NCBI RefSeq assembly: GCF_002811875.1
Contig: NZ_NPDZ01000006.1
Span: 124,001 to 188,000, forward strand
Direction of reading: 5' to 3'
DNA from: Leptospira perolatii
GTDB lineage: Bacteria > Spirochaetota > Leptospiria > Leptospirales > Leptospiraceae
Length of the DNA stretch: 64,000 bases
Within the stretch, counting starts at the first letter, position 1. The number at the start of each line of letters is the position of its first letter. Of the stretch, positions 9,031 to 17,933 are shown one piece after another. The position numbers were made by a program, and so were the translations under genes. The notes beneath the pieces are model-generated. The model had not been told where the DNA came from and did no database searches. It was given only the letters and a program-made list of their open reading frames with translations.

Positions 9031-9699
9031 TTAATTTGCCAGTTTGAATCGATGCTTCAGAGAGTAGACCAGAAGCAATATCGAAAAAGTAAGTCCGAAT
9101 AAGATCAAAGAGTAGATATTAGCATTGTGATAATGTAAAGTTTCGACTTCATTATAAATTGCAATCGAAGCCACTCTTGTTTCATCCGGAATATTTCCTC
9201 CGATCATCAACACTACTCCGAATTCTCCAATCGTATGGGCGTAAGTGAGAGCAATTCCTGTAATTAAAGAAGTTTTAATATTCGGTAAAAGGACCCTAAT
9301 CAATGTTTCTGTCTTTGACTTTCCCAGAGTATAAGAAGCATCCTTTAATACCGAGGGCAATTCAGAAAGCCCGGATTGAATAGGATGCACCATGAATGGC
9401 AGACCGAATATTATGGAAGCGACCACCAATCCTGAAAAGGAAAAGGCAAGTCTAAGCCCAAACCATTCCTCCAGAACCTTTCCAATCCCGTTTGAGGGAC
9501 TGAAAGCCAGTAGAAGATAGAATCCGAGAACGGATGGTGGAAGGACCAAAGGCATACTGACTAAGACTTCTAAGAAAGTCTTTAATTTTGTTTTTCGAAA
9601 AGCGAGCCAGTTTGCGAGAGGTATAGAGACAAAGAACAAAATAGTCGTTGTGACCAAGGCTAGTTTTAGGGTCAGAAATATCGGATTCAGATCAATCAT
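9031..9699 (-). CDS. modB: Molybdate ABC transporter permease
   Basis: A 222-residue inner-membrane permease with about five to six hydrophobic segments, of usual ModB length. It shows LPLVLPPSVLGFYLLLAFS-type sequence typical of ModB and the cytoplasmic EAA-like loop before HTIGEFGVVLMIGG, the coupling motif seen in ModB/CysT permeases. It lies between the stand-alone molbindin (60 bp) and modC (12 bp). Confidence 0.92.
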   Translation of the reverse strand: MIDLNPIFLTLKLALVTTTILFFVSIPLANWLAFRKTKLKTFLEVLVSMPLVLPPSVLGFYLLLAFSPSNGIGKVLEEWFGLRLAFSFSGLVVASIIFGLPFMVHPIQSGLSELPSVLKDASYTLGKSKTETLIRVLLPNIKTSLITGIALTYAHTIGEFGVVLMIGGNIPDETRVASIAIYNEVETLHYHNANIYSLILFGLTFSILLLVYSLKHRFKLAN

Positions 9700-9759
9700 C
9701 TTTTTATAATGCAGAAGCTGTTGAGTAGAGAAAGGTTCTCGTAAAATAGTATATAGGTT

Positions 9760-10170
9760 CTACAAAATTCCTAGGCTTACTTCGTTCGTTTTTACCAAGG
9801 CAGCGAGAATCATACCTTCTTTTAGCTGTAAACGGTTTACCGCTGCAGTTGTTATTATGGATTGAAGTTCGAATCCGTAATAGTCCAAGTTTACTTTGCT
9901 TAATAACTTTCCTTTTTCCAAGGACTTAATACGGCAATCAAATTGGTTTTGTACGCTGACATTATCCGGTTTGGAAAGTGCGAGTATTACTTCCGTTTCT
10001 TTAAACAATATCTCTACTCGGTTTCCCTTCCATAAGTATTTTGAAGTGTCTGAAGTATCGATTACGATTGAGACAAAGATATCATCTGGAAAAGGAACGG
10101 ATTGAACTTTCACGAGAGAAAGTTGACCTTCCGTTTGGATTTCGATAATCTCTCCCTCGATTCGGTTCAT
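9760..10170 (-). CDS. Stand-alone molbindin-like protein with two TOBE/Mop domains
   Basis: A 136-residue protein made almost entirely of two Mop/TOBE-like halves. The first is residues 1-65 (MNRIEGEIIEIQTEGQLSLVKV onward), the second 70-136, with the typical Mop ending LQSIITTAAVNRLQLKEGMILAALVKTNEVSL. Molbindins bind molybdate or tungstate oxyanions in the cytoplasm as storage or buffering proteins. The gene starts two bases after the modA stop and precedes modB, so it is an integral part of the molybdate operon. The duplicated arrangement resembles di-Mop molbindins such as ModG. Confidence 0.8.
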   Translation of the reverse strand: MNRIEGEIIEIQTEGQLSLVKVQSVPFPDDIFVSIVIDTSDTSKYLWKGNRVEILFKETEVILALSKPDNVSVQNQFDCRIKSLEKGKLLSKVNLDYYGFELQSIITTAAVNRLQLKEGMILAALVKTNEVSLGIL

Positions 10171-10172
10171 AA

Positions 10173-10955
10173 CTATTCCAACAGATAGCCGTACTTTAAG
10201 AAGATAGCTTTTGATTTTTCCGAAGCAATAAAATCGTAGAATTTCCTGGATTCCTCCGGGTGAGATTCCTTTCCGTGTTTCAAGATAATCATTCCTTGAG
10301 TGATCGCATTATATAAAGCAGGATCAATGTCTATCCACATTTCCTTTCCTCTAAGTTCTTCTGCGATCACAGTGGACTTGGAAGTAATTCCAAGATCAGC
10401 GGCTTGGGAAATGATGAACTGGTTCGTCTGCGAAATGCTTTCGCCGAACACAAGTTTATGTTTTACTTTATCGTAAATTTTTAATTCTTTAAGTGCTTCT
10501 ACTGCAGCTTTCCCATAAGGAGCAGTTTCCGGATTCGCAATTGCTATTTTCTTGATATTCGGAGATAGGAGGAGATTCAAATCGTCCTGTTTGCTTAAAT
10601 CCGCTTTCCTGCTCCACAGAACGAGTAGGCCTCTCGCATAGGGTTTAGGTGGGGCATCACTCCATCCTGATTTAAAAAGATTTTCCGGATAATTCATATC
10701 CGCGGAAATAAATACATCATAGGGAGCGCCCTCTTTAATTTGAGTGGTAAGCTTTCCTGATGATCCCAGAACGACATCTACTGGAATTTTTGTCTCTGCC
10801 TCGAATTCTTTTTCAATCTCTATGATCGTATGTTGCAGGTTTGCAGCGACTGCGATTGTAAGTTTTCCGGAAGAACTGGGTCTACAGCTTGCAAGGCAAA
10901 GTAGCAAAAAGGGGAAAATTGAATAAATGAAATATTTTCTAAAAAAGTTAACCAT
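10173..10955 (-). CDS. modA: Molybdate-binding periplasmic lipoprotein
   Basis: I choose the ATG at 10955 (MVNFFRKYFIYSIFPFLLLC), because it gives a compact signal peptide with lipobox CLASC; the longer in-frame reading begins at a TTG. The 260-residue product begins its mature domain with LTIAVAANLQHTIIEIEKEF and then has GSSGKLTTQIKEGAPYDVFI, the oxyanion-binding features of ModA, and a later IANPETAPYGKAAVEAL. As first gene of the operon it captures molybdate at the membrane surface. Ser residues in GSSGK likely bind the oxyanion, as in the family. Confidence 0.92.
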   Translation of the reverse strand: MVNFFRKYFIYSIFPFLLLCLASCRPSSSGKLTIAVAANLQHTIIEIEKEFEAETKIPVDVVLGSSGKLTTQIKEGAPYDVFISADMNYPENLFKSGWSDAPPKPYARGLLVLWSRKADLSKQDDLNLLLSPNIKKIAIANPETAPYGKAAVEALKELKIYDKVKHKLVFGESISQTNQFIISQAADLGITSKSTVIAEELRGKEMWIDIDPALYNAITQGMIILKHGKESHPEESRKFYDFIASEKSKAIFLKYGYLLE

Positions 10956-11039
10956 GGATCGCCCGGTTTTTTGTGATAAGGAATTAATCGAAACCAAGAA
11001 GACCCGTTTTGTCCAGCGAAAATGATTTTTCAGAAAATA

Positions 11040-12044
11040 CTAAACCGCTGGAATTAATCCGTGCTTTGAATCTGAAGTAAGTATCTCGAACGCAGCAGAG
11101 TTCTTCGAAACCAATCTTTGAGGAGAAGTTTCTCCTTTCAAAGTAACTAAAATTTCAGATCGAGCAATTTTTGTGTTTAAACAATATTTCCATCCGCCAG
11201 GAGGATTATTATATTTTAAGCATACGAAATCAGATGGATTCGCATGAATTTTTCCTTCGATGAGTATATCTGGAGTACTGGCTTTGAAATTCCATTCGAA
11301 ATAATGATAGTCAGCTCTTCCAAAACACTCTATAATTTTGTTTAATCGATATTCTTTTTCTTTAAATCGAAATACGATCGGAGTAAGAGGTGGTGTCCAA
11401 AAAGGACCGATTTTAATTTGCGCGGTTGCTAGCTCCAAGAACGCACCCGAATCACTATCAAATCCGGCGACTTGTCCCCACGCGTACTGGTCTGTATGCT
11501 TGGGGCCCCAATTGTGGTTCTGACTTCCTTGCCAGTTCAGGATAGAAATTTCAGTCCCATCGACCGAAATTCTGCCTGTAAATCTGCTCGAAGGACTTCC
11601 TACTAAGACTTTCGCTTTTGGAAATCCTCCTTCGTACAAGTTTTCTGGAAAGAGTAGGAGGGGTTTGCCTCCACCCTCTATCTTTAAATTCCATTCGAAT
11701 TTTGGAGATCCGGGTCTTGCTTGGGAGTTACCGATCACTTCTGATTCGGTCATGCTAGAGTTGCCAATCCGAGCAAAAAGAGGCCTGGAGCGAAACTCGC
11801 ATTCTTGAATTGGAAATTCGGATTTAGCAGCCGTATGCTGGCCGGACTTTCCATCAAAATAAATCGCCCACAGCTCGCCGATCGCATCTTTTGGCCTATT
11901 CTTTGGGCAAAAAATTGTATAACGAATCCAGAATGCTTGAGGTAGAGCTGGATGGTTTGCGCGAATAAACCAACTCTCGTAATGTCCGGACTCAGTATTT
12001 TGCCTGAATCTAGGGTCGTTGAACGAACTGTAAATCTCTTGCAT
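11040..12044 (-). CDS. CrtC/AttH-like lipocalin-fold protein
   Basis: A 334-residue protein without signal peptide. It shows patterns of the hydroxyneurosporene synthase (CrtC)/AttH/tocopherol-cyclase-like group: many beta strands, FEWNLKIEGGGKPLLLFPE in the first half, then GSQNHNWGPKHTDQYAWGQVAGF in the middle (split here around N-H-N-W-G...H...Y-A-W-G-Q), the family's most conserved block. Members act on hydrophobic ligands or serve structural roles. No carotenoid genes are nearby, so substrate is unknown. It is downstream of nothing obvious and stands 85 bp from modA on the same strand. Confidence 0.6.
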   Translation of the reverse strand: MQEIYSSFNDPRFRQNTESGHYESWFIRANHPALPQAFWIRYTIFCPKNRPKDAIGELWAIYFDGKSGQHTAAKSEFPIQECEFRSRPLFARIGNSSMTESEVIGNSQARPGSPKFEWNLKIEGGGKPLLLFPENLYEGGFPKAKVLVGSPSSRFTGRISVDGTEISILNWQGSQNHNWGPKHTDQYAWGQVAGFDSDSGAFLELATAQIKIGPFWTPPLTPIVFRFKEKEYRLNKIIECFGRADYHYFEWNFKASTPDILIEGKIHANPSDFVCLKYNNPPGGWKYCLNTKIARSEILVTLKGETSPQRLVSKNSAAFEILTSDSKHGLIPAV

Positions 12045-12201
12045 CTAACTATTCCACCATTCCCAGGACGATAAATCTCATACTTGAGAAATTATGACGA
12101 CGAGTTTTTGCAAAAGTAGGGGATCAAGTTTTCAGAGTTTCTATTCTCCAAAATGAATTCCGACTCGACTCTGGCTGTAGAAAGAGTAGTTTCTGTAGAA
12201 T

Positions 12202-12861
12202 ATGGAATTAGCTCAATTTTCTTCGGAAGCATGGAGACTCGCGGTCTCTGATTATGTTCGTGAGATCAAAAAAGTCGGGCACGAGAAATCGCCTTTTTGG
12301 TTGCTCGTAAGGACATTTGCTTCAGTTGCGACCGAAGCGGATGATCCAGAATCTTTCTATGATGATTTGGATTCGGGTTTCATTCGGGAACTGACCGAGG
12401 GTGAAGAAAACAATTTTGATCTGGCGCTTTCCCATTACCTTTCTCTCGCCACGTCGGTGTTAGTTTCTATTTCGGAAGCTTATAACGAAGAGAACGAAGA
12501 ACTATGCGAAACTTTAACAGACGAAATTATTAACGGAATTCTTGGCGGCCTCGCTGATCAGGGCCTTGAGACAATGAACGACAGTGATTTGTTGAATGTG
12601 ACCATTAGAATTTTGCATGCAAGACTAAGTCTTTACGATATCCCGATCGAAGAAACCTTTAGCGTCGCTACCTTGGACAAGATTCCAAACGAGGAAGAAA
12701 GGGATATCCTAGAACCGCTCGTGGGTTTTCTACTAGAAGAGTATAAGGAAATGGAAGATCCGGAAGACCGATTCGTTTCTTTAATGCAGATACTTTTCGA
12801 TACTCTTTGGACTTTATTCTATTTAGGCTTAGAAGAAGGAGAAGAAGAATTAGAAAATTGA
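12202..12861 (+). CDS. Acidic hypothetical protein
   Basis: A 219-residue protein rich in Glu/Asp and predicted mostly helical, with no signal peptide or known motif. The C-terminus is strongly acidic (LGLEEGEEELEN). Its N-terminal third (KSPFWLLVRTFASVATEADD) aligns by eye with residues 20-45 of the acidic protein at 17261-17863, including a shared run of charged, loop and helical pattern afterwards; I infer distant paralogy. It is divergent from the lipocalin-like gene and converges on the WYL regulator. Function unknown. Confidence 0.75.
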   Translation: MELAQFSSEAWRLAVSDYVREIKKVGHEKSPFWLLVRTFASVATEADDPESFYDDLDSGFIRELTEGEENNFDLALSHYLSLATSVLVSISEAYNEENEELCETLTDEIINGILGGLADQGLETMNDSDLLNVTIRILHARLSLYDIPIEETFSVATLDKIPNEEERDILEPLVGFLLEEYKEMEDPEDRFVSLMQILFDTLWTLFYLGLEEGEEELEN

Positions 12862-12878
12862 TCCCAAGGGGTCTGTCT

Positions 12879-13874
12879 TTACCTATGATCTCGGTTGCCC
12901 CGAGATTTAGTAAGCGATTCCAAATTCAATGAATAAAGATTTTGGATCTCGTTTACTTTCTCGATGAGGATATCCTTCAATTCTTTCGGTTCCAGGATAA
13001 TTGCGTTCGAGCTCAACATGAGCAAAGATCGCAATGCCCACTCCTTGGTTTCTAGATCGACTTCTGCTTTTATCCAACCTTCGGACACATCAGATGATTT
13101 TAATATTTTAATATATGGAACAAACTTGATTTTTGCAAAAGCTTGTTCTCTGCATAAAATCGTCACCGGATAACTCGGAATTCTTGTCCGAAAGTCTTTG
13201 AGCCAATTCTCCCAATACGAGGTTAGCTCGAATTTCTTTGGTCTTTCAAATCTGGAAGAAAGAATGACGGCTGACTTGATCCTAGAGACTCGAAAGGTTC
13301 TATACTCCTTGGCGGATCTAGCGACCAAATACCAAGTCAATTCTTTTGCCACCAAACCGAGAGGTTCTATTTCTCTCTCTCGCCTCTGCTCATCCTTTTC
13401 ATAAATGATTTTCAACTTTCTGTCTTCCCAGATCGCATCCTGTAGAATTTTGAGAGAAGGAAGATCTTCCTGAGCTTGCATCCAGCCTGTGCTATCGATT
13501 AAGATTCTTTGACGAGCAACCTCGGCATCTTTACGAAAAGCAGGTGGAAGTGCTGCTAAAAGTTTGGTGAATGCGGACTCGAAATCCTTTTTTTTGCCAA
13601 GGTCGTCTATGATTCGAGTAGAGTTGAGAACTAGCAAGGAAATGACTTCTTCCTTTTTCATTCCGGTGAGATTTGTCCTGTATCCCTCCGCAAGTGTCCA
13701 GCCTCCAGTTAATCCTCTCTCGGCGTATACCGGAACTCCAGATACACTCAGTGCATCCATATCTCTATGAATCGTCCGAATGGAGACTCCGAGTTTCTTA
13801 GATAACTCTTTTGAAGTTGTTCTCCCCTTTGCTTGCAAGTGAAGAAGAATGGAAATCAATCTATCAGCTCTCAT
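12879..13874 (-). CDS. WYL-domain transcriptional regulator (HTH_11 type)
   Basis: I start at the ATG at 13874 (MRADRLISILLHLQAKGRTT), which gives the classic start of this family; a longer in-frame reading adds 27 unlike residues. The 331-residue product has an N-terminal winged helix (SKELSKKLGVSIRTIHRDMDAL, split around the recognition helix at about 25-45), the linker VSGVPVYAERGLTGGW, and a WYL domain around residues 140-215 with LEPLGLVAKELTWYLVARS-type sequence. It is divergent from an SDR gene 172 bp away, which is the most likely target. Confidence 0.85.
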   Translation of the reverse strand: MRADRLISILLHLQAKGRTTSKELSKKLGVSIRTIHRDMDALSVSGVPVYAERGLTGGWTLAEGYRTNLTGMKKEEVISLLVLNSTRIIDDLGKKKDFESAFTKLLAALPPAFRKDAEVARQRILIDSTGWMQAQEDLPSLKILQDAIWEDRKLKIIYEKDEQRREREIEPLGLVAKELTWYLVARSAKEYRTFRVSRIKSAVILSSRFERPKKFELTSYWENWLKDFRTRIPSYPVTILCREQAFAKIKFVPYIKILKSSDVSEGWIKAEVDLETKEWALRSLLMLSSNAIILEPKELKDILIEKVNEIQNLYSLNLESLTKSRGNRDHR

Positions 13875-14045
13875 GAATTTTTCGAGAATGCAAAAGCTAA
13901 AAACTTTGTAGTCATTAACACTAGGAACAACAACCAGTTTTTGTAATTTCAGCACAGAGAGGACAAAATCTAAATCTTCAAAAAAAGAATCATCTATACA
14001 AGAATTTTATAAATATGACAGGTTTTGGCATGTATTTAGAATAAT

Positions 14046-14945
14046 ATGTTTGCTATGAAAGACGGTGCTCTATTGGGAAAAGTTGCGCTTGTAGCCGGTG
14101 GGACGAGAGGTGCTGGGAGAGGCATATCGATCGCGTTAGGTGAGAAAGGAGCTACGGTCTATGTGACAGGTAGGAGTTCCGCGAAAGGTCGGTCCGATCT
14201 AAACCGACCGGAGACTATAGAGGAAACTGCCGAATTGGTTACCAGATCCGGAGGAAAAGGAATACCTGTCAGGGTCGATCATACCAACGAATACGAAGTG
14301 AAAGAATTATTTGAGAAAATTCGGGGGGAACAATCCGGAAGGTTGGATGTTCTAATAAACGACATTTGGGGAGGGGAACATTTAATAGACTGGGGAAAAA
14401 AGTTTTGGGAACATGATTTGCACAATGGACTGAAGGCGGTTCGAAATTGCATCGACTCGCATCTTGTTACAAGTCGTTTCGCGCTCCCTTTCTTTGTCCA
14501 AAACCGAACCGGCTTATTAATCGAAATTACCGACGGAACGGATTATCGTTTTAGAGGAAACGTATATTATAGTTTAGTAAAGTCCTCTCTCATTCATTTG
14601 GCAGAATGTTTTGCATCGGAACTAAAACCTTACGGGGTTACGGTTCTTGCATTGACTCCTGGTTTTTTGCGTTCCGAAGCGATGTTGGACTATTTCAAAG
14701 TAAAGGAATCGAATTGGAGAGATGCCGCAAAACAGGATCCGCATTTTTTACAATCAGAGACCCCGATGTATATCGGCAGGGCCGTAGCCTGTCTTGCTGG
14801 TGATCCGGAAGTCAAGGGTCTGAACGGCCAAGCTCTGAGTACTTGGAAATTATCGGAGAAGTATGATTTTACAGACATCGACGGTTCTCGTCCGCATTGG
14901 GGAAAATATTATGAGAAGTTGTTAAACGAAGGACTAGTTTCTTAA
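14046..14945 (+). CDS. SDR-family oxidoreductase
   Basis: A 299-residue short-chain dehydrogenase. It shows the cofactor motif GGTRGAGRGISIALG (residues about 18-32), VTGRSS after the second strand, a weak NNAG equivalent (LINDIWGG) and the active-site Tyr/Lys in YYSLVKSSLIHLAECFA. An alternative start three codons later (MKDG) is possible. The NNAG replacement (NDIWGG) is characteristic of a known SDR subgroup annotated as oxidoreductases without defined substrate. It is divergent from the WYL regulator and probably controlled by it. Confidence 0.82.
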   Translation: MFAMKDGALLGKVALVAGGTRGAGRGISIALGEKGATVYVTGRSSAKGRSDLNRPETIEETAELVTRSGGKGIPVRVDHTNEYEVKELFEKIRGEQSGRLDVLINDIWGGEHLIDWGKKFWEHDLHNGLKAVRNCIDSHLVTSRFALPFFVQNRTGLLIEITDGTDYRFRGNVYYSLVKSSLIHLAECFASELKPYGVTVLALTPGFLRSEAMLDYFKVKESNWRDAAKQDPHFLQSETPMYIGRAVACLAGDPEVKGLNGQALSTWKLSEKYDFTDIDGSRPHWGKYYEKLLNEGLVS

Positions 14946-15058
14946 AGTTTAAGTTGGAATAGTAAGTAGAATTGCAAATACAAAAAGTCAAAGCGTCAAG
15001 GTTTTCAGTTAAGATAATAAATATCCAAAAAGAAAATAAAAATTAGAGGGACTAAATC

Positions 15059-15250
15059 ATGATTTTCTTACATTCAGTATTGGGCGGAATATTATATGGA
15101 TCTAAAAAAGATTTTCCCGAGATTTCTCTGCCAAGTTTAACTACCGATTTTTCTCAATCACTTGGCGCTTCTAACGATCCTGTAGTAGAAAAAGCAGAGA
15201 TCGATGAAAGTCTTTCTTTTGCTACGCAAATGAGAGATTCGATTGACTAA
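15059..15250 (+). CDS. Small hypothetical protein (63 aa)
   Basis: A short gene with a strong ribosome binding site, AGAGGGA seven bases before the ATG. The product begins with a hydrophobic stretch (MIFLHSVLGGILYGS) and continues polar and acidic (LPSLTTDFSQSLGASNDPVV, then AEIDESLSFATQMRDSID). No motif is recognised. It follows the SDR gene by 113 bp and precedes a convergent pyrophosphatase gene by 32 bp. The ribosome binding site is the main support for it being real. Confidence 0.55.
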   Translation: MIFLHSVLGGILYGSKKDFPEISLPSLTTDFSQSLGASNDPVVEKAEIDESLSFATQMRDSID

Positions 15251-15282
15251 AGAGGCTTTGGCTAGGACCGGATTTGCCTGAG

Positions 15283-15819
15283 TTACTTAGGAAATTTTTC
15301 CTTATAGAAAGACATTGCTCTAAGGATTAGACTTTTTGCAACATCCGGTCCTTCCGGCTCTTCGACTCGCACTTCTTTCTTTTCCAATTGTTTATAGACG
15401 GAAAAAAAGTGTGTGAGTTCTGCTCTAAAAGAAGTAGGGAGCTGGGAGACGTGATCGATTCCATCGAAACTTCTGTCTCCCGAGGCCACTGCTAGGATTT
15501 TTTCATCACCTTCTCCACGATCGATCATACGCATAACGCCTATTACTCGAGAAGGTACAAGGCACAATGGAGGAACATCCTCAGAGCACAAAACCAAAAT
15601 ATCGAGTGGGTCTTTGTCATCTCCAAGGGTCTGTGGAATAAATCCGTAATGAGCCGGGTAATGTGCTGACGCGAATAGAACCCGATCCAATTTGATTAGT
15701 CCTGACTCCTTATCTACTTCGAACTTTGCCTTGCTCCCCGAAGGAATTTCGACGAGGGCGTTTACTTCGTGAGGGGGATTCGTCCCGGTGCTGGCTTCAT
15801 GCCAAGGATGCAGTATCAT
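15283..15819 (-). CDS. ppa: Inorganic pyrophosphatase (family I)
   Basis: A 178-residue soluble pyrophosphatase hydrolysing PPi to phosphate. Motifs include NALVEIPSGSKAKFEVDKES, the YPAHYGFIPQTLGDDKDPLD signature with the metal-binding DxDPxD Asp residues, and VIGVMRMIDRGEGDEKI with further catalytic Asp. I choose the ATG at 15819 (MILHPWHE); an in-frame TTG lies three codons upstream. Length is normal for the bacterial enzyme. Confidence 0.92.
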   Translation of the reverse strand: MILHPWHEASTGTNPPHEVNALVEIPSGSKAKFEVDKESGLIKLDRVLFASAHYPAHYGFIPQTLGDDKDPLDILVLCSEDVPPLCLVPSRVIGVMRMIDRGEGDEKILAVASGDRSFDGIDHVSQLPTSFRAELTHFFSVYKQLEKKEVRVEEPEGPDVAKSLILRAMSFYKEKFPK

Positions 15820-15924
15820 AAATTGCAAGGTTTATGCTAAGAGGTGAATTAGGACAAGAAATTATTTTGGATTATTTGATGCCATTTACTTGACTAAAGC
15901 ATTATTAAAAGCGAATATTCAATC

Positions 15925-16293
15925 ATGGTCAAGACGTACGGGCTAACCCATCTGGCTATGAACGTAAAGGACCTCAGAAAATCGTTTCACTTCTACCATA
16001 GCCTTTTTGGAGTTGAAGAAGTTTACAGCACTAGTGACAGAATTGAATTTAGGACTCCGGGCGCAAAGGATGTCATAGATCTTTTGCAAGGAGATTCCCA
16101 ATCCGGAACAATGGGGGGATTGGAACACATAGGATTTAGGCTTATTGATCCTCGGGATTTTGAACCTGTGGTCGCTCAAGTTGAACCGGCAGGTGGACGT
16201 ATTTTAGAGCAAGGTGAATTTGCACCCGGGTGTCCTTATGCATATGTTGCCGATCCCGACGGGTACGTTTTAGAGATCTGGTTCGAACCTTAA
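15925..16293 (+). CDS. VOC/glyoxalase-family protein
   Basis: A 122-residue single vicinal-oxygen-chelate protein with two beta-alpha-beta-beta-beta modules. Expected metal ligands can be seen: His in YGLTHLAMNVKDL near the N-terminus, His in GGLEHIGFRL in the second module and Glu in GYVLEIWFEP at the C-terminus. The order resembles glyoxalase/fosfomycin resistance/dioxygenase relatives; the substrate is not predictable. Confidence 0.82.
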   Translation: MVKTYGLTHLAMNVKDLRKSFHFYHSLFGVEEVYSTSDRIEFRTPGAKDVIDLLQGDSQSGTMGGLEHIGFRLIDPRDFEPVVAQVEPAGGRILEQGEFAPGCPYAYVADPDGYVLEIWFEP

Positions 16294-16338
16294 TATTCAA
16301 AAATTTTAATAAATCATTAAGCTTATTAAGCCGGTGTT

Positions 16339-17166
16339 TTAGTTTGTCTCCCATTCCGCGATGAAACGTCTATGTTTTAGTGAAGGCAGCTTGGAGCGGG
16401 CGCTTTTTAATCCTGCTAAATCTAAATCAGCAACGATAAGTCCTTTCTCAGTTCCTGCTTCTGCGATTATTTCTCCCCAGGGGGAAACGATCATTGAATG
16501 CCCGAATGTTTCTCTTCCTCGTATATTTTCACCAGTTTGTGCGGGAGCCAAAATGAAGCAGGAGTTCTCGATCGCTCTAGCTCTGAGCAATACTTCCCAA
16601 TGCGCTTTTCCAGTCAGCCTTGTGAATGCGGAGGGCACAAAAATAAAATCAGCTCCTTTTTTTGCTAAAGCTCTGAAAATTTCCGGAAACCTAAGATCAT
16701 AACAGATCACGGTAGAGATTGGTCCCCAAGGAGAATTGTATAAGGGAGGTAGTTGTTCCCCGGGGATTACAGTGGAAGATTCGCGGTAAGAAATGCCGTC
16801 TCCAGGATTCGTATCGAATAAGTGAATTTTATAATATCTGAATATTTCAGAACCGTCCGGGCCATACATGGAAGCAGTATTGAATACTTTTCCTTGTCCG
16901 TTCGGCGTGGGATATCCTCCTCCCAATAGGTGAATCCGCAATTCGCCAGATAACCTGGATAGAAAACTGCGCGTTGATTGGCAGATTAGATCGGCGCTTT
17001 CTATTTTTTGATGTTCCGGCCCGAAAAAAGAGAAGTTCTCAGGTAGTGCGACCAGAAGGCTGCCTTGCAAAGCGGCCTTCCTGATCCAGGCTTCCGCTTC
17101 ATTTAAGTTGGATTCTAAATCGTGGCCACTGCTCAATTGTACCAAGGCTACTTTCAGTTTTTCCAT
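16339..17166 (-). CDS. Carbon-nitrogen hydrolase (nitrilase superfamily, Nit-like)
   Basis: A 275-residue enzyme with the full catalytic triad: Glu in LVALPENFSFFG (about residue 42), Lys in YYKIHLFDTNPG (about 112) and Cys in VICYDLRFPEIF (about 151). The downstream FVPSAFTRLTGKAHWEVLLR (Nit1/Nit2-type block) suggests an omega-amidase or deaminated-glutathione amidase, a metabolite-repair role. It converges with the VOC gene and is divergent from the acidic protein at 17261. Confidence 0.88.
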   Translation of the reverse strand: MEKLKVALVQLSSGHDLESNLNEAEAWIRKAALQGSLLVALPENFSFFGPEHQKIESADLICQSTRSFLSRLSGELRIHLLGGGYPTPNGQGKVFNTASMYGPDGSEIFRYYKIHLFDTNPGDGISYRESSTVIPGEQLPPLYNSPWGPISTVICYDLRFPEIFRALAKKGADFIFVPSAFTRLTGKAHWEVLLRARAIENSCFILAPAQTGENIRGRETFGHSMIVSPWGEIIAEAGTEKGLIVADLDLAGLKSARSKLPSLKHRRFIAEWETN

Positions 17167-17260
17167 AATTATAGAATCTTTTAGTTATGAAAAAAATGAA
17201 AGGAATTTACTAAAGCAATCTGCTTGTCGAATCGACTCCTAATTCTTAGTTTGTAAGTCT

Positions 17261-17863
17261 ATGCCATTTTCTTTGAAGGAATTCCGCGCAATTCAAAAGT
17301 TCTGCAACGAAAAAAAACACCCTGAGAATCCTTGGGCTCTTGTCTTTCTAATTTTACGCTTTTTAGGAAGCGGAGAAGGCGCGCTCAGCGCTGTCCAAGA
17401 ATCTTGGTTACGCGGATTTCCGGAACCGTTAAACGAAAAGGAAAAAACGGATATCTCCGAATTGATTTTGGAACTAACAGATTCACTATTAGAATCTTTA
17501 CGAAACTGGAGAGATACTGCTGAAGAAGAAGGAAGCGAAGGGGTAATGGAGGAGATCCTTCAACTTGGAGAATCCGTCTTAATGGAAACCAAGGAGATGG
17601 GGGAATTTTCGACCATCGTTCGCGAAGAATCCCTGGAAATTCTAGAAGATCTTTGTGAAACCTGTGGTGTAGAGATTCCTAAGGCGGGCTACAAAAAAAT
17701 CGACCTTGTAAAATTCGAAGATTCTGAGATCGCCGAAGAGGCAGAGGAATGGATTCTTGCATTGACTGATTTTGATAAAGCCGAAGAGGCATCGGAGCTG
17801 GAATCAGGTATCCTAGTTCTGTTTTCTAAGGTATTCTTGTTCTACACTTTTTTTGCAAATTAA
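17261..17863 (+). CDS. Acidic hypothetical protein
   Basis: A 200-residue highly acidic, helical protein with no signal peptide or known motif. Residues 20-45 (HPENPWALVFLILRFLGSGE) and the following Leu/Glu-rich helices resemble the protein at 12202-12861 in length, charge and hydrophobic spacing, which suggests paralogy. The C-terminus is hydrophobic (GILVLFSKVFLFYTFFAN), which may be a helix packed in the fold or a tail anchor. It is divergent from the nitrilase gene. Function unknown. Confidence 0.7.
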   Translation: MPFSLKEFRAIQKFCNEKKHPENPWALVFLILRFLGSGEGALSAVQESWLRGFPEPLNEKEKTDISELILELTDSLLESLRNWRDTAEEEGSEGVMEEILQLGESVLMETKEMGEFSTIVREESLEILEDLCETCGVEIPKAGYKKIDLVKFEDSEIAEEAEEWILALTDFDKAEEASELESGILVLFSKVFLFYTFFAN

Positions 17864-17869
17864 GAATTT

Positions 17870-17893
17870 GTATATTCTGAATTTAGAATATAC
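17870..17893. repeat. Inverted repeat between convergent genes
   Basis: GTATATTCT and AGAATATAC form a perfect nine-base AT-rich stem around a six-base loop, between the stop of the acidic protein gene and the stop of the sensor kinase gene. No clear U-run follows on either strand, so a bidirectional terminator role is possible but weak. Confidence 0.35.
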
Positions 17894-17933
17894 ATTCTCT
17901 GCTTTCATTCGAATATTAAGGAGCCTTAGAAAA

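Noticed and set aside
12889..12914. Hairpin near the end of the WYL regulator gene
   Set aside because: It lies within the coding end and has no U-run, so it cannot be called a terminator.
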